From a virus: 48,022 bases of DNA. A program made the translations under genes and the position numbers. Position 1 is the stretch's first letter. Each line of letters starts with the position of its first letter. The stretch spans positions 1 to 48,022 of IMG/VR virus record IMGVR_UViG_3300037245_002824; one strand, written 5' to 3'. Below the pieces are notes generated by a model, which had not been told where the DNA came from, ran no database searches, and saw only the letters and a program-made list of their open reading frames with translations. Below are positions 21,071 to 29,191 of the stretch, piece after piece.

Positions 21071-23599
21071 ATGAGCACTAAAATAAATCCTGAATACTAC
21101 AATTTCCTAAAATCGAAAATAGACCTTGCACCTGAAAGCGGTTTTGACAATATCGATGTAGGTCTAATCAATTTCAAAGATGGGACAATCTTAAAACCCC
21201 ACCAGCGCGACGCGGTAAACTGGATGATAAGAGGCGGCCGCCGGGCACTGTTCGCATCATTCGGACTCGGAAAAACCATCATTCAATTAATAGTTTTGAA
21301 CGCCATCAACAATCACGTCGGCGGCAAATCCCTAATAGTTTGCCCTCTGGGAGTTCGTCAAGAGTTCACAAAAGATGCAAAAATGAAACTCGGAATCGAT
21401 ATCGAATACGTAAGAAACATGGCCGAAATTAAAGCATCAAAAAGCAAAATACTAATCACCAACTACGAACGCATTAGAGATGGCGACATCGACCCTACGT
21501 ATTTTACAGCAACCACCCTCGACGAAGCGTCGGTACTGAGGGGGTATGGAACAAAAACATTCCAAACATTTTTGGTTAAGTTTAAAGGTGTAAAGTTTAA
21601 ATTTGTCGCAACAGCTACCCCAGCACCAAACAAATACAAAGAGCTGATCCACTATGCCGGATACCTGGAGGTCATGGATACAGGTCAGGCACTAACAAGG
21701 TTTTTCAAGCGTGATTCCACAAAGGCGAATAAACTAACACTGCACGAAAACAGAGAATCCGAGTTCTGGTTATGGCTTTCATCGTGGGCCCTATTTATCA
21801 GCAAACCATCCGACCTTGGTTATGATGACACCGGATATGATCTGCCAAAATTAAATATCATCGAGCACGAAATCCCTGTGGACCATACCAAAGCAGGATA
21901 TGACCGCGATGGCCAGGGCCGCCTTATAAAAGAGGCTACTTATTCTCTCGCGGATACCTCAAAAGAAAAAACGCAATCTGTAAAATCAAGATGCACGAAA
22001 GCTCTTGAAATAATTACAGCAAATCCGGATGATAATTTTATCCTCTGGCATACAAGAGAATCAGAGCGGCGTGAGCTGGAAAAGATAATCCCCGGCATAA
22101 AAACAGTTTATGGAAAACAGAATCTTGATATCAGGGAAAAAACAATTATTGATTTTTCCGAAGGGCGGGTAAAGTATCTCGGAACGAAGATGTCAATCTC
22201 CGGATCAGGATGCAACTTTCAACATCACTGCCACAACGCCATATTCGTTGGAATAGAATACAAGTTCAACGATTTCATCCAGGCAGTACATAGGATTTAC
22301 AGGTTTATGCAAACAAAAGTTGTGAACATCCACATAATTTTTACAGAATCGGAGCGCGGTATTTTGGATGAATTAAAACGAAAATGGAAGGATCATAATA
22401 TGATGGTAGAAAAAATGATAGCGATAATCAAACGATACGGATTATCAGCAACAGCAAAAGAGAAGCAACTAACGAGGTCCATGTTTGAAAAAAGGGTCGA
22501 AGCTAAAGGCGATCTGTTTACAGCTGTAAATAATGATACAATTCTTGAGCTTGAAAATGTAGAGGATAACACCTTCGACGAAATAATAACATCAATCCCG
22601 TTCGGAAATCACTATGAGTACACGGCAAATTATAACGATCTCGGCCATAATCCAGGGAACGAAAGGTTTTTCGAACAAATGGATTTCCTTTCCCCGCATC
22701 TCCTAAGAACCTTGAAACCTGGTAGAGTTTTTGCTTGTCATGTAAAGGACCGGGTTTTATTCGGCAACGCGACAGGTACCGGAATGCCCACCATGGACCC
22801 ATTCCATATGTTTACAACCCTCCATTATATTAAACATGGATTTCAGTATTTCGGAATGATAACCGTGGTTACAGATGTCGTCAGGGAAAACAACCAAACA
22901 TATCGCTTAGGTTATACACAAAAAGGCAAGGACGGGACAAAGATGGGGGTGGGTTGCCCAGAGTACATTTTATTATTTCGGAAATTGCCCACCGATACAT
23001 CCACAGCGTTTGCAGATGTCCCTGTTGAAAAAACAGTGTTGGAATACACCCTCGGTAAATGGCAGATTGACGCTCATGCGAACTGGAGATCATCCGGGGA
23101 TAGGCTACTAACATATGAAGATTTCAAGCAACTTCCAATAGATCAAATTCAAAAAGACTACCGCAAGTTTTCCAGGGAAACTGTATATGAGTATTTAAAA
23201 CATGTAGAACTCGCAGATATCCTTGATAAAAAAGAAAGGTTACCCAAAACATTTATGGCGCTCGCTGTAGGTAGTCATAATCCTGCGGTATGGGATGATG
23301 TAAACAGGATGCTAACTCTCAACATGGCTCAAAAAACAAGGGATCAAGAAAAACATATATGCCCGCTTCAATTTGATATCGTAGACCGATTAATAGAAGA
23401 GTTCTCAAATAAAGGCGACCTCATCTTTGATCCTTTTGCAGGTCTCGGAACTGTTTCATATAGGGCCATAATGGCCGGACGGCGCGGTTTTGGCTGTGAG
23501 CTTAACCCCATATCCTGGCATGATTCACTCAGGTATTTAAAAGCCGCCGAGGATGAAGTGACGGCACCGACACTATTTGATTTTGAAGAAATGGAGTGA
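21071..23599 (+). CDS. Fusion of SNF2-like helicase and DNA methyltransferase
   Basis: 842 residues. The N-terminal half is an SF2/SNF2-type ATPase: HQRDAVNWMIRGGRRALFA (Q-motif region), FGLGKTIIQL (Walker A, near 68), TLDEASVL (DEAx box, near 150), ATATPAPNKYKEL (motif III), SISGSGCNFQHH and AVHRIYRF (motifs V-VI, near 375-415). The C-terminal half is an amino-methyltransferase (N6A or N4C): ITSIPFGNHYEYTANYNDLG (motif IV with SIPF, near 510) and LIFDPFAGLGTVSYRAIMAGRRGFGCEL (motif I, near 785). It is shorter than full type I or ISP restriction enzymes and has no visible PD-ExK endonuclease block. It probably modifies phage DNA processively, as anti-restriction or during replication. Confidence 0.88.
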   Translation: MSTKINPEYYNFLKSKIDLAPESGFDNIDVGLINFKDGTILKPHQRDAVNWMIRGGRRALFASFGLGKTIIQLIVLNAINNHVGGKSLIVCPLGVRQEFTKDAKMKLGIDIEYVRNMAEIKASKSKILITNYERIRDGDIDPTYFTATTLDEASVLRGYGTKTFQTFLVKFKGVKFKFVATATPAPNKYKELIHYAGYLEVMDTGQALTRFFKRDSTKANKLTLHENRESEFWLWLSSWALFISKPSDLGYDDTGYDLPKLNIIEHEIPVDHTKAGYDRDGQGRLIKEATYSLADTSKEKTQSVKSRCTKALEIITANPDDNFILWHTRESERRELEKIIPGIKTVYGKQNLDIREKTIIDFSEGRVKYLGTKMSISGSGCNFQHHCHNAIFVGIEYKFNDFIQAVHRIYRFMQTKVVNIHIIFTESERGILDELKRKWKDHNMMVEKMIAIIKRYGLSATAKEKQLTRSMFEKRVEAKGDLFTAVNNDTILELENVEDNTFDEIITSIPFGNHYEYTANYNDLGHNPGNERFFEQMDFLSPHLLRTLKPGRVFACHVKDRVLFGNATGTGMPTMDPFHMFTTLHYIKHGFQYFGMITVVTDVVRENNQTYRLGYTQKGKDGTKMGVGCPEYILLFRKLPTDTSTAFADVPVEKTVLEYTLGKWQIDAHANWRSSGDRLLTYEDFKQLPIDQIQKDYRKFSRETVYEYLKHVELADILDKKERLPKTFMALAVGSHNPAVWDDVNRMLTLNMAQKTRDQEKHICPLQFDIVDRLIEEFSNKGDLIFDPFAGLGTVSYRAIMAGRRGFGCELNPISWHDSLRYLKAAEDEVTAPTLFDFEEME

Positions 23600-23604
23600 A
23601 AACA

Positions 23605-23757
23605 GTGAGGAAAAGACAAGCAATTAAATTACTTAGATTTTATTATTATCAACCACCCGATATACACTTTGATAGAGTAGATGCTGTGAATAATAGGTTT
23701 TGGAAAACGATACAAAAAGCTTCAAGAGTAGAGAAAAGGAGAAGGTTAATATGTTAG
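23605..23757 (+). CDS. Hypothetical 50-residue basic protein
   Basis: GTG start 8 nt after a GGAG that lies in the end of the previous gene. The product is strongly basic (VRKRQAIKLLRFYYYQPP and a KASRVEKRRR segment) and could bind nucleic acid. No family recognised; the lack of overlap with other genes and the ribosome site support it. Confidence 0.5.
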   Translation: MRKRQAIKLLRFYYYQPPDIHFDRVDAVNNRFWKTIQKASRVEKRRRLIC

Positions 23758-23773
23758 ATGCAAAGGACATTTC

Positions 23774-24115
23774 ATGACCTATTACTACGGACCAAAAGAT
23801 GGCGGATATCTAACCTTCACCGACCCGGAAGAATATGCAGAAGATGTAATATCGGCATGGGATCATACCGTAGCGCGTATCGGATCGATTGAAATCTATG
23901 AATTCAAACCGGCAAGATCAGCAGGGAGAGTATGCTCATCTGATCAAGATCTCTTCGACCCGGATTGCCCCTGCTGTGATTACGAACCAAGGAACAAAGT
24001 AAAGGGTATTTGCAGATACAACCATTACGGATTAGAACTAACCGGAAGAAAGTACGAATATTCAAACGGCGAATTAAAAAAGATAAGACCACGAAAAAGG
24101 AGCGTGAAAAAATGA
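23774..24115 (+). CDS. Hypothetical protein with Cys cluster
   Basis: 113 residues. The start is at 23774; the site upstream is weak. A cluster CSSDQDLFDPDCPCCDY near residue 55 plus Cys near 80 may bind metal. The C terminus is Lys/Arg-rich. ATGA overlap with the next gene. Confidence 0.65.
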   Translation: MTYYYGPKDGGYLTFTDPEEYAEDVISAWDHTVARIGSIEIYEFKPARSAGRVCSSDQDLFDPDCPCCDYEPRNKVKGICRYNHYGLELTGRKYEYSNGELKKIRPRKRSVKK

Positions 24116-24297
24116 AAGCTCACTATCAATCTTGTTATACTTGCGCGTGGTGTGCGGATATAGAAGATTCAAATTCGGACGGATTTGTATTATCTTCAGG
24201 TAGTATTTGTGAAGGCGACAAACCACAATGTAGTAATTTGAAAAACTTCCCATTTAAAACAAAACAAGAATGCTGGGCAGCGAAAAGATGCAATTAA
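24112..24297 (+). CDS. Small Cys-rich protein
   Basis: 61 residues from the ATG at 24112 behind AAGGAG. Seven cysteines, including CYTCAWC near the N terminus and CWAAKRC at the C terminus, give a zinc-finger-like or redox pattern. It overlaps the helicase start. No family recognised. Confidence 0.68.
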   Translation: MKAHYQSCYTCAWCADIEDSNSDGFVLSSGSICEGDKPQCSNLKNFPFKTKQECWAAKRCN

Positions 24298-26042
24298 GGG
24301 ATTATCAGCAAAAACTAATTGACGAAACCAGGGTAAAGCTTGCAACCTCAAAGAGAATCATAGTTCAATCCCCCACCGGGAGCGGGAAAACCCCGGTTAT
24401 TGGAGCCATGATTAATAGTGCTGTCAATAAGAAAATGCCTAACTGGTTAATAGTGCCGCGTAAGGAGTTAATGACCCAGGGGAGCGCCCACCTGAAAAAG
24501 TGGAACGTTCCCCATGGCCTGATAAAACCGCGCTGTGAAGAAACCACATTATTCTTGACTCATATCGCATCAAAACAAACCCTGGAGCGCCGCCTAAAGA
24601 AAATCAAAACACCGCCGAAATTCATAGTAATCGATGAAGCCCACATCAACCTTGATTTTCAAATCAAATTAGTCGAGATGTTCCCGGATGCCTACTTAAT
24701 CGGTATGACAGCAACCCCGGAAAGATTCGACGGCAGGGGGTTATCGGTCGAGGGCGGTGGGATATACGATGATATTGTCTACGGCCCATCAATCCCATGG
24801 TTAGCGGATCGCGGATACCTGATAATGCCTGAGTACTACGGTATGGAAATAGACGGCATAGAAAAGCTCCACAGGCGCGGCACCGAATATGATGAAAAGG
24901 AGCTTGCCGAAATACTAGAAAAAAACAAAATCTATGGCAAGGTTGCAGATCATTATAAAAAATACGGGAAAGTGAAAAAGATATCAATTTCCCTGAAGGA
25001 TTCCCCTACCGCAAAAATAAACGAACATTCAGCAAATTACATCCCATCGATTTTCTTCTGCAGGTCCGTAAAATCAGCAGAAGAAACAGCAATTCGCTTT
25101 CAGATGATGGGTCTCAACATCTACGCGGTCCATGGCGGAAACAAAGATTATCCCATGTCAACCGCCCGCCGGACAGAATTAATCACAGCCCTAAAAAATG
25201 GTGATATCGACGGATTAACCTCGCGCGACCTGATCACCTATGGAATCGATATTCCCAGGGCGGAGTACTCAGCTTTTTTGCGGCCCACCCCCAGCAAGTC
25301 CCTGGCGTGGCAAATGCCGGGCAGGATCATGCGGCCCTTTTCATCATATAAATGCCACTGTGGATTCCCATATGATAACAGTTTTTCCTGCCCGGAGTGC
25401 GGATCAGCCAGAAATCAAAACCTCATATACAAAAAGGAAAAAGCCTATCTTTTTGATCATGTCAATATGTTGAAAATACATGAAGATCCAAGATATCCAG
25501 GTGTACCATATATTTATATCCCTGATCCATATTGGAATTTCGACGGCTCGAACAAAAAACCAACAAAAGCAGAAGATGACGTGATCGCCCGGAAGTGCAT
25601 ATACCGGGATTATTACATATGCCCACGCCCCCCATCGGCCTGTAATTCCTGCGAACATTTCCCGGAAGGTGGAGAAATTCCGCCACTATTTGCTCCACCG
25701 CCCGAGCTGGATATCGAATTAAAAAAGATCGACCGCCCGGTAGAGATGTCCGCGCGGCCTCTGGAAGAGCGTAGGGAGATTACAGACCAGATATCAGCAG
25801 CGACCGCCAGGTATAACACTGATGAAAAATCAGATGACCCTGACGATGAACCAATTATAACCCTCCTGGAGATAGCAAAGCAGCTCGGTAGGCAGCCGCT
25901 GTGGGTTTATCATCAATTATCCAAGGGAATGAGGGCCATAAACGTCCCGGTTTTAAAGGCCATCCAGCGTATCAAAAAATATAAATCAGGATGGTTTTTC
26001 TGGCAAAAAAAGAATATAGAAATCAAGCTGCAAAGAAATTAA
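24288..26042 (+). CDS. SF2 DEAD/DEAH-box helicase
   Basis: 584 residues from the ATG at 24288; 24270 is also possible, but MQLRDYQQKLID is the usual N terminus for this family. Motifs in order: SPTGSGKTPVIGAM (I), VIDEAHINL (II), GMTATPERFDG (III), FFCRSVKSAEE and IYAVHGG (IV), RDLITYGIDIPRA (V), QMPGRIMRPF (VI). Between V and the C terminus is an unusual Cys-rich insert (CHCGFPYDNSFSCPECGS, then CPRPPSACNSCEHF) that may be a zinc module. A helical C-terminal domain (LLEIAKQLGRQPLWVYHQL) looks HTH-like. It may act at forks, in recombination or in transcription. Confidence 0.9.
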   Translation: MQLRDYQQKLIDETRVKLATSKRIIVQSPTGSGKTPVIGAMINSAVNKKMPNWLIVPRKELMTQGSAHLKKWNVPHGLIKPRCEETTLFLTHIASKQTLERRLKKIKTPPKFIVIDEAHINLDFQIKLVEMFPDAYLIGMTATPERFDGRGLSVEGGGIYDDIVYGPSIPWLADRGYLIMPEYYGMEIDGIEKLHRRGTEYDEKELAEILEKNKIYGKVADHYKKYGKVKKISISLKDSPTAKINEHSANYIPSIFFCRSVKSAEETAIRFQMMGLNIYAVHGGNKDYPMSTARRTELITALKNGDIDGLTSRDLITYGIDIPRAEYSAFLRPTPSKSLAWQMPGRIMRPFSSYKCHCGFPYDNSFSCPECGSARNQNLIYKKEKAYLFDHVNMLKIHEDPRYPGVPYIYIPDPYWNFDGSNKKPTKAEDDVIARKCIYRDYYICPRPPSACNSCEHFPEGGEIPPLFAPPPELDIELKKIDRPVEMSARPLEERREITDQISAATARYNTDEKSDDPDDEPIITLLEIAKQLGRQPLWVYHQLSKGMRAINVPVLKAIQRIKKYKSGWFFWQKKNIEIKLQRN

Positions 26043-26061
26043 TTTTATTTTCTGAATTTAC

Positions 26062-26090
26062 TTGACTTTCTACCACCGATGTGGTATATT
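26062..26090 (+). promoter_or_regulatory. Promoter with internal operator, cassette B
   Basis: TTGACT (26062-26067), 17-nt spacer, TATATT (26085-26090), with the palindrome TACCACCGATGTGGTA (26071-26086) in the spacer. Bases 26055-26144 match the reverse complement of 5537-5627 with only a few differences, through the leader, GGGAGG and the first two codons. Confidence 0.85.
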
Positions 26091-26136
26091 AAAGATAGAT
26101 GGATTGAAACACTATCAAAAACAAAGGGAGGCCAAT

Positions 26137-26478
26137 ATGGCTAATATAAACATTGCACATTTAAGTAAAGCAGCGATTCTCGCAGGACTGTACAACGAAG
26201 CACAGGTTTTGGGAATGGGAACTCTTCACGCAAAGGAAGGTGATATGCCTATCGATGACGCACATGATCTGATTAAATCCGGTCGAACTTATTTTGATTA
26301 CGTGTATGGCAGGGTTATAAAAGTCAACTTAGCAAAAGATTCTTTTGATCCTTGTATGTATAATCGGGATAACGGAGCTGGCAAAGCTGAAAGGATTGTA
26401 GGGGAAATCAGAAAAAAGTATGAAGATGGCATGGTAGCCCAGCAAAAAAGTAATGTTGCTTATCCAGATGAAAAATAG
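26137..26478 (+). CDS. Accessory (moron-like) cargo protein B
   Basis: 113 residues from the ATG at 26137 behind GGGAGG; the longer start at 26062 would lie inside the promoter. The N-terminal half has AAILAGLYNEAQVLGMGTL, then TYFDYVYGRVIKVNL near residue 55, a wording I associate with small uncharacterised bacterial and phage proteins of no known function. The C terminus is basic and disordered. It shares promoter, operator, leader and terminator with the gene at 5293-5544 but not its coding sequence. It interrupts the early operon between the helicase and the lysis genes with its own transcription unit. Confidence 0.82.
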   Translation: MANINIAHLSKAAILAGLYNEAQVLGMGTLHAKEGDMPIDDAHDLIKSGRTYFDYVYGRVIKVNLAKDSFDPCMYNRDNGAGKAERIVGEIRKKYEDGMVAQQKSNVAYPDEK

Positions 26479-26486
26479 TCCCTTGT

Positions 26487-26520
26487 ACCGGTGGTGCCGT
26501 TGGCCGCTGCCGGTTTTTTT
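26487..26520 (+). terminator. Rho-independent terminator of accessory cassette B
   Basis: Hairpin ACCGG...CCGGT with a largely paired interior and GTT loop, followed by seven T. The shared segment with cassette A begins at the stop codon (TAGTCCCTTGTACCGG). Confidence 0.87.
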
Positions 26521-26542
26521 ATAAATAGGAGGTAACATTTAA

Positions 26543-26581
26543 ATGACCTATAAAGGTAAAAGAAAGAAATATAAAGATTAA
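26543..26581 (+). CDS. Possible 12-residue leader peptide
   Basis: GGAGG 9 nt upstream of an ATG, then 12 codons of Lys-rich sequence. Its stop lies next to the AAGGAAGG that serves the following overlapping ORFs, so it may couple translation into the lysis genes. Confidence 0.3.
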   Translation: MTYKGKRKKYKD

Positions 26582-26591
26582 AGGAAGGATT

Positions 26592-26948
26592 ATGAATGAA
26601 AAAGATTATCGCCATCTTGGTATTTGGTTTTGCGTTTTCTGCATTGTGGTCAGCGCCGTTGTCATCGGAGTTGGAGTCATCGTCATATTACCGGTCAAAG
26701 CTCCTGCTAACAAACTCAATAGTGAGATTATTGAAAAGCAAGTTGTTGAACTTGAAAGAATTAGGGAGCTTAACGATATCAGAATTGAACAGCTTGAAAA
26801 AGAAAATCAGCGAATTACAATTGGCCTCAGTGAGATCGGAGAGATGGTTAGCAGCATTCAGGCGCGGTCACGCCGAGGAGCGCAAACAATCGACGAAATT
26901 ATCGACCTCGCGGATAAGCTCCTTGAAATCACAGCAGTTGACAACTAA
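26592..26948 (+). CDS. Membrane-anchored coiled-coil protein, Rz-like (inner-membrane spanin candidate)
   Basis: 118 residues. Residues 9-33 form one strong transmembrane helix (FCVFCIVVSAVVIGVGVIVI), then a long charged coiled coil (residues 40-85, rich in Glu, Ile and Leu heptads). This is the topology of i-spanins, which link inner and outer membranes at lysis. Codon choice (GAA, ATT, GAT) is like that of neighbouring genes. AAGGAAGG lies only 3 nt before the ATG, but 7 nt before the second ATG at 26596 in another frame. Almost the whole gene is overlapped by 26596-27009. Confidence 0.62.
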   Translation: MNEKDYRHLGIWFCVFCIVVSAVVIGVGVIVILPVKAPANKLNSEIIEKQVVELERIRELNDIRIEQLEKENQRITIGLSEIGEMVSSIQARSRRGAQTIDEIIDLADKLLEITAVDN

Positions 26949-27009
26949 CATAATCATAGGCTTTGGGGCTTTGATCATGGGGTACTTTTTAGGAGGTTTA
27001 AAGAAGTGA
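26596..27009 (+). CDS. Overlapping ORF with signal sequence and C-terminal membrane anchor (spanin partner candidate)
   Basis: 137 residues in the frame one base on from the Rz-like gene. The N terminus (MKKIIAILVFGFAFSALWSA) reads as a Sec signal with an AxS-type cleavage site and no lipobox Cys; the middle is helical and Ser/Leu-rich; the C terminus (IIIGFGALIMGYFLGGLKK) is a membrane anchor. Codon use is skewed to TTG, TCA and AGC, as expected of an overprinted frame. Its TGA overlaps the GTG of the next gene (GTGA), and its ATG has the better-spaced ribosome site. Rz/Rz1 pairs in other phages also overlap out of frame, but Rz1 is normally a short lipoprotein. Confidence 0.5.
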   Translation: MKKIIAILVFGFAFSALWSAPLSSELESSSYYRSKLLLTNSIVRLLKSKLLNLKELGSLTISELNSLKKKISELQLASVRSERWLAAFRRGHAEERKQSTKLSTSRISSLKSQQLTTNIIIGFGALIMGYFLGGLKK

Positions 27010-27218
27010 CAGAAGAGCAGCAAAAACAAAACAATTTCGAGCGCGCCATGTTCGAAGATTTTGTAAAAATGGTGGAATACAAAATTGACACCATCAAACA
27101 CAAAAACAAATACAAAAACGAACGGACCGAGCTATTCTATCAGTGGTGGGTAGCCGGTGCCAGGTACGCCGTTGAAATGAACAGATACGCCACCAACATG
27201 GAAAAGGTGAAATCATGA
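27006..27218 (+). CDS. Hypothetical small protein in the lysis region
   Basis: 70 residues, GTG start overlapping the previous stop, AGGAGG 9 nt upstream. Helical, charged and aromatic (FYQWWVAGARYAVEMNRYA). ATGA overlap with the next gene. No family recognised. Confidence 0.65.
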   Translation: MTEEQQKQNNFERAMFEDFVKMVEYKIDTIKHKNKYKNERTELFYQWWVAGARYAVEMNRYATNMEKVKS

Positions 27219-27508
27219 CATGCATCAAAAAAGATTGCACATTTTTAATAAAAGATAGCTGTCGAAATCCAAATCGTTTTAAAAGAGCGACATACGGTTG
27301 TTATAAAAAAAGGAGAGTACAATTGAAAAGAATGGAAGCAAGTCAGATATTTTTACACGATATCAAAAAGATATCTGAAGAACCGAGATTCAAACGAGGT
27401 CGGGGGCAATTTTACGATGTAAGATGCATCCGGTGCGGATTAACCGGAAGGAGCTATACCGGAAATATAGAAACCGCCGACGAAACAAGGATTGATAAAT
27501 GCCAATAA
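27215..27508 (+). CDS. Hypothetical Cys-rich protein
   Basis: 97 residues. CIKKDCTFLIKDSC at the N terminus and RCIRCGLTGRSY near residue 70 give two Cys pairs, suggesting zinc sites. The protein is basic throughout. It overlaps the next gene by 10 nt. No family recognised; nucleic-acid binding is plausible from charge and cysteines. Confidence 0.65.
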   Translation: MTCIKKDCTFLIKDSCRNPNRFKRATYGCYKKRRVQLKRMEASQIFLHDIKKISEEPRFKRGRGQFYDVRCIRCGLTGRSYTGNIETADETRIDKCQ

Positions 27509-27870
27509 CCCCCTTGTATATCTGCGGATCAATCAGCGATGATCCTGACTACCGAGAAAAGTTCCAGTATGTGAAAAATGCTGCAGCGAAAAACTCTCTC
27601 GGAATTCCGCAAATCGACCGATTGAAAAAGGCCATAGTTAGCCCTATTGATATAGCAGATAATTATGGCTACGATCTGAAAACCCCCTGGGTAAAATGCA
27701 TGGCAGCTGATTTTGACATACTGGAAAAACTACACACTAAATACGGATGTGGAATAATGCTTGTCATAGACGATCTAAAAAATAGTTCCGGAGGTAAGCT
27801 CGAGGTGATCTGGGCAAACCAAAGAGGTTGGGCAGTCATTCATTTCGAAGCAATCGCAAGATGGAATTAA
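27499..27870 (+). CDS. Nucleoside deoxyribosyltransferase-like protein (DUF4406-like)
   Basis: 123 residues. YICGSISDDPDYREKFQYV at the N terminus, VSPIDIADNYGYDLKTPW..CMAADF in the middle and SSGGKLEVIWANQRGWAVIHFE at the C terminus follow the DUF4406/nucleoside 2-deoxyribosyltransferase layout (glycine-rich first loop, acidic catalytic region, S/GG-x-x-E). It may act in nucleotide metabolism or produce a nucleotide signal. The catalytic residue is not certain from sequence alone. Confidence 0.72.
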   Translation: MPITPLYICGSISDDPDYREKFQYVKNAAAKNSLGIPQIDRLKKAIVSPIDIADNYGYDLKTPWVKCMAADFDILEKLHTKYGCGIMLVIDDLKNSSGGKLEVIWANQRGWAVIHFEAIARWN

Positions 27871-27879
27871 GAAGTAATA

Positions 27880-28110
27880 ATGTTACTAAAATACAAATGC
27901 CACAAGCCGTTTTTCGAATGTTTAACACCGTGCCCAAACGGCGAATTAGGAAAAAACTTGATATCCGAAGGCAAAGACAATCCGATTATGGTCGGATTGA
28001 ATGGTTGTGGAAAATGCAATCATTACAAAACGAGTTCCATCAAACTGCAAATAGTCCACTGTAAATTTAAAAGAAAATGGAGAAAGAAAAATGACAATCG
28101 AACAAATTAA
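27880..28110 (+). CDS. Hypothetical Cys-rich basic protein
   Basis: 76 residues starting 10 nt after the previous stop. Cysteines at CHKPFFECLTPC and CGKCNH plus one near residue 60 suggest a zinc fold; the C terminus is KFKRKWRKKN. It overlaps the next gene by 20 nt. No family recognised. Confidence 0.6.
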   Translation: MLLKYKCHKPFFECLTPCPNGELGKNLISEGKDNPIMVGLNGCGKCNHYKTSSIKLQIVHCKFKRKWRKKNDNRTN

Positions 28111-28786
28111 ACAAATCGCGCTCGCAGCTTGCATGATCGCGGTAGTTTCTACAATGTTTACCGAAGCTCTGAAAAACGCTATCAAATGTGCAAAGCATTA
28201 CAGATCAAAACAACCAAGGATTTTCAACTGGATCAGCTCATTTCTGATTTGTGCCGGATTTTCGATGGCGGCAACATCCCTGATGAAACCCGACATGCCC
28301 TCCCTTATATTAATCTACCTGCTCGCATGGGCCATCATGACGATCTTTTACAAATCGATAATAAAGATGGTCAAGATCCGCGTCAAAATCGCATACGACC
28401 GCATGAGGTTAAAATCAGATCAGATCAAAGCCGATATCCGGGAGCTTGATTTAAAAGGGCTGGTTACGTTTCCACCTCCTGAGCCGGTATTCTGTGGTGA
28501 AGATTGCAAAACCATAATCCAGAAACTAAAAGCTGAAAAATCCGGTACCGAAGAAGGTAATTTTACATGCAGGTTTTGCCAAACCACTTTACCATCAACC
28601 TCGGCAAGAATGGAAAACTGCCCAAATTGCGGCAAGCCAACATCAAAGTTTTATGTACCTATATGTGGTGCATGTGGTAAAAAACATCCGGTGATTCAAA
28701 TGTGCAACCCGTTAGCTGTTGTTGAACATAGGGACGGAAATTATATTCAGGACACATACAGGCCACCAAAAAGAAAGTCAAAGTGA
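28091..28786 (+). CDS. Three-helix membrane protein with cytoplasmic zinc ribbons (holin-like N terminus)
   Basis: 231 residues. Three hydrophobic segments near residues 8-27, 44-63 and 68-90 make a holin-like membrane domain. A basic helix follows (KIRVKIAYDRMRLKSDQIKADIREL), then a soluble Cys-rich tail with CGEDC, CRFC...CPNCG and CGACGKKHPVIQMC, i.e. zinc-ribbon pairs from residue 135 on. It sits one gene-block after the spanin candidates and before the endolysin candidate at 29185, so a lysis role is attractive. Most holins lack a large zinc tail, so it could instead be a membrane-bound regulator. Confidence 0.62.
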   Translation: MTIEQIKQIALAACMIAVVSTMFTEALKNAIKCAKHYRSKQPRIFNWISSFLICAGFSMAATSLMKPDMPSLILIYLLAWAIMTIFYKSIIKMVKIRVKIAYDRMRLKSDQIKADIRELDLKGLVTFPPPEPVFCGEDCKTIIQKLKAEKSGTEEGNFTCRFCQTTLPSTSARMENCPNCGKPTSKFYVPICGACGKKHPVIQMCNPLAVVEHRDGNYIQDTYRPPKRKSK

Positions 28787-28976
28787 CCTGCGCTCAAAGC
28801 TGTTAAAGCAGAATTACCGGTTAAACAAGGCCACCGGCGCAATCGTATTTGACGACGGGACCGGATACACCTACGACGAATACAAATCCCTCAAGGGCCT
28901 ACCAAGAGAGAAAATAGCCGCCATCCACCAGTTAAAACAGGTGTTCGGCGGTACAGTAAAAGGAGATGATAAATGA
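28719..28976 (+). CDS. Hypothetical small protein, start uncertain
   Basis: Up to 85 residues. No ATG with a ribosome site opens this frame; TTG at 28719 is possible but overlaps the previous gene by 68 nt, and initiation may be lower down. The well-formed part (KLLKQNYRLNKATGAIVFDDGTGYTYDEY) starts near 28800. ATGA overlap with the next gene supports translation. No family recognised. Confidence 0.5.
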   Translation: MLNIGTEIIFRTHTGHQKESQSDLRSKLLKQNYRLNKATGAIVFDDGTGYTYDEYKSLKGLPREKIAAIHQLKQVFGGTVKGDDK

Positions 28977-29191
28977 GTGAAAATAAATGGATATCCACAA
29001 AAGATAACCCACCGCCAAAAGGAACCGGAAAAGAAAAGCATGTCTTTTGCCTCGTTGTAGAAAACGGGGATGTTAAAATCTTAGCGTGGAACTGTACTGA
29101 TAAAGAATGGGATACTGAGGATATGGATGATTATTATTGTGTATACGGAGAAGTAACCCACTGGATGCCACTACCGGAGCCGCCATGTTAG
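28973..29191 (+). CDS. DUF551-domain protein
   Basis: 72 residues. KWISTKDNPPPKGTG at the N terminus and VTHWMPLPEPP at the C terminus are the two ends of the DUF551 signature found in many phage proteins. The molecular function of the family is not established. It overlaps the next gene by 7 nt. Confidence 0.85.
   Translation: MSENKWISTKDNPPPKGTGKEKHVFCLVVENGDVKILAWNCTDKEWDTEDMDDYYCVYGEVTHWMPLPEPPC

Noticed and set aside
27828-28064. 78-codon ORF overlapping the gene at 27880
   Set aside because: It lacks a ribosome site and is out of frame with the Cys-rich gene, which follows the operon spacing; treated as a shadow.
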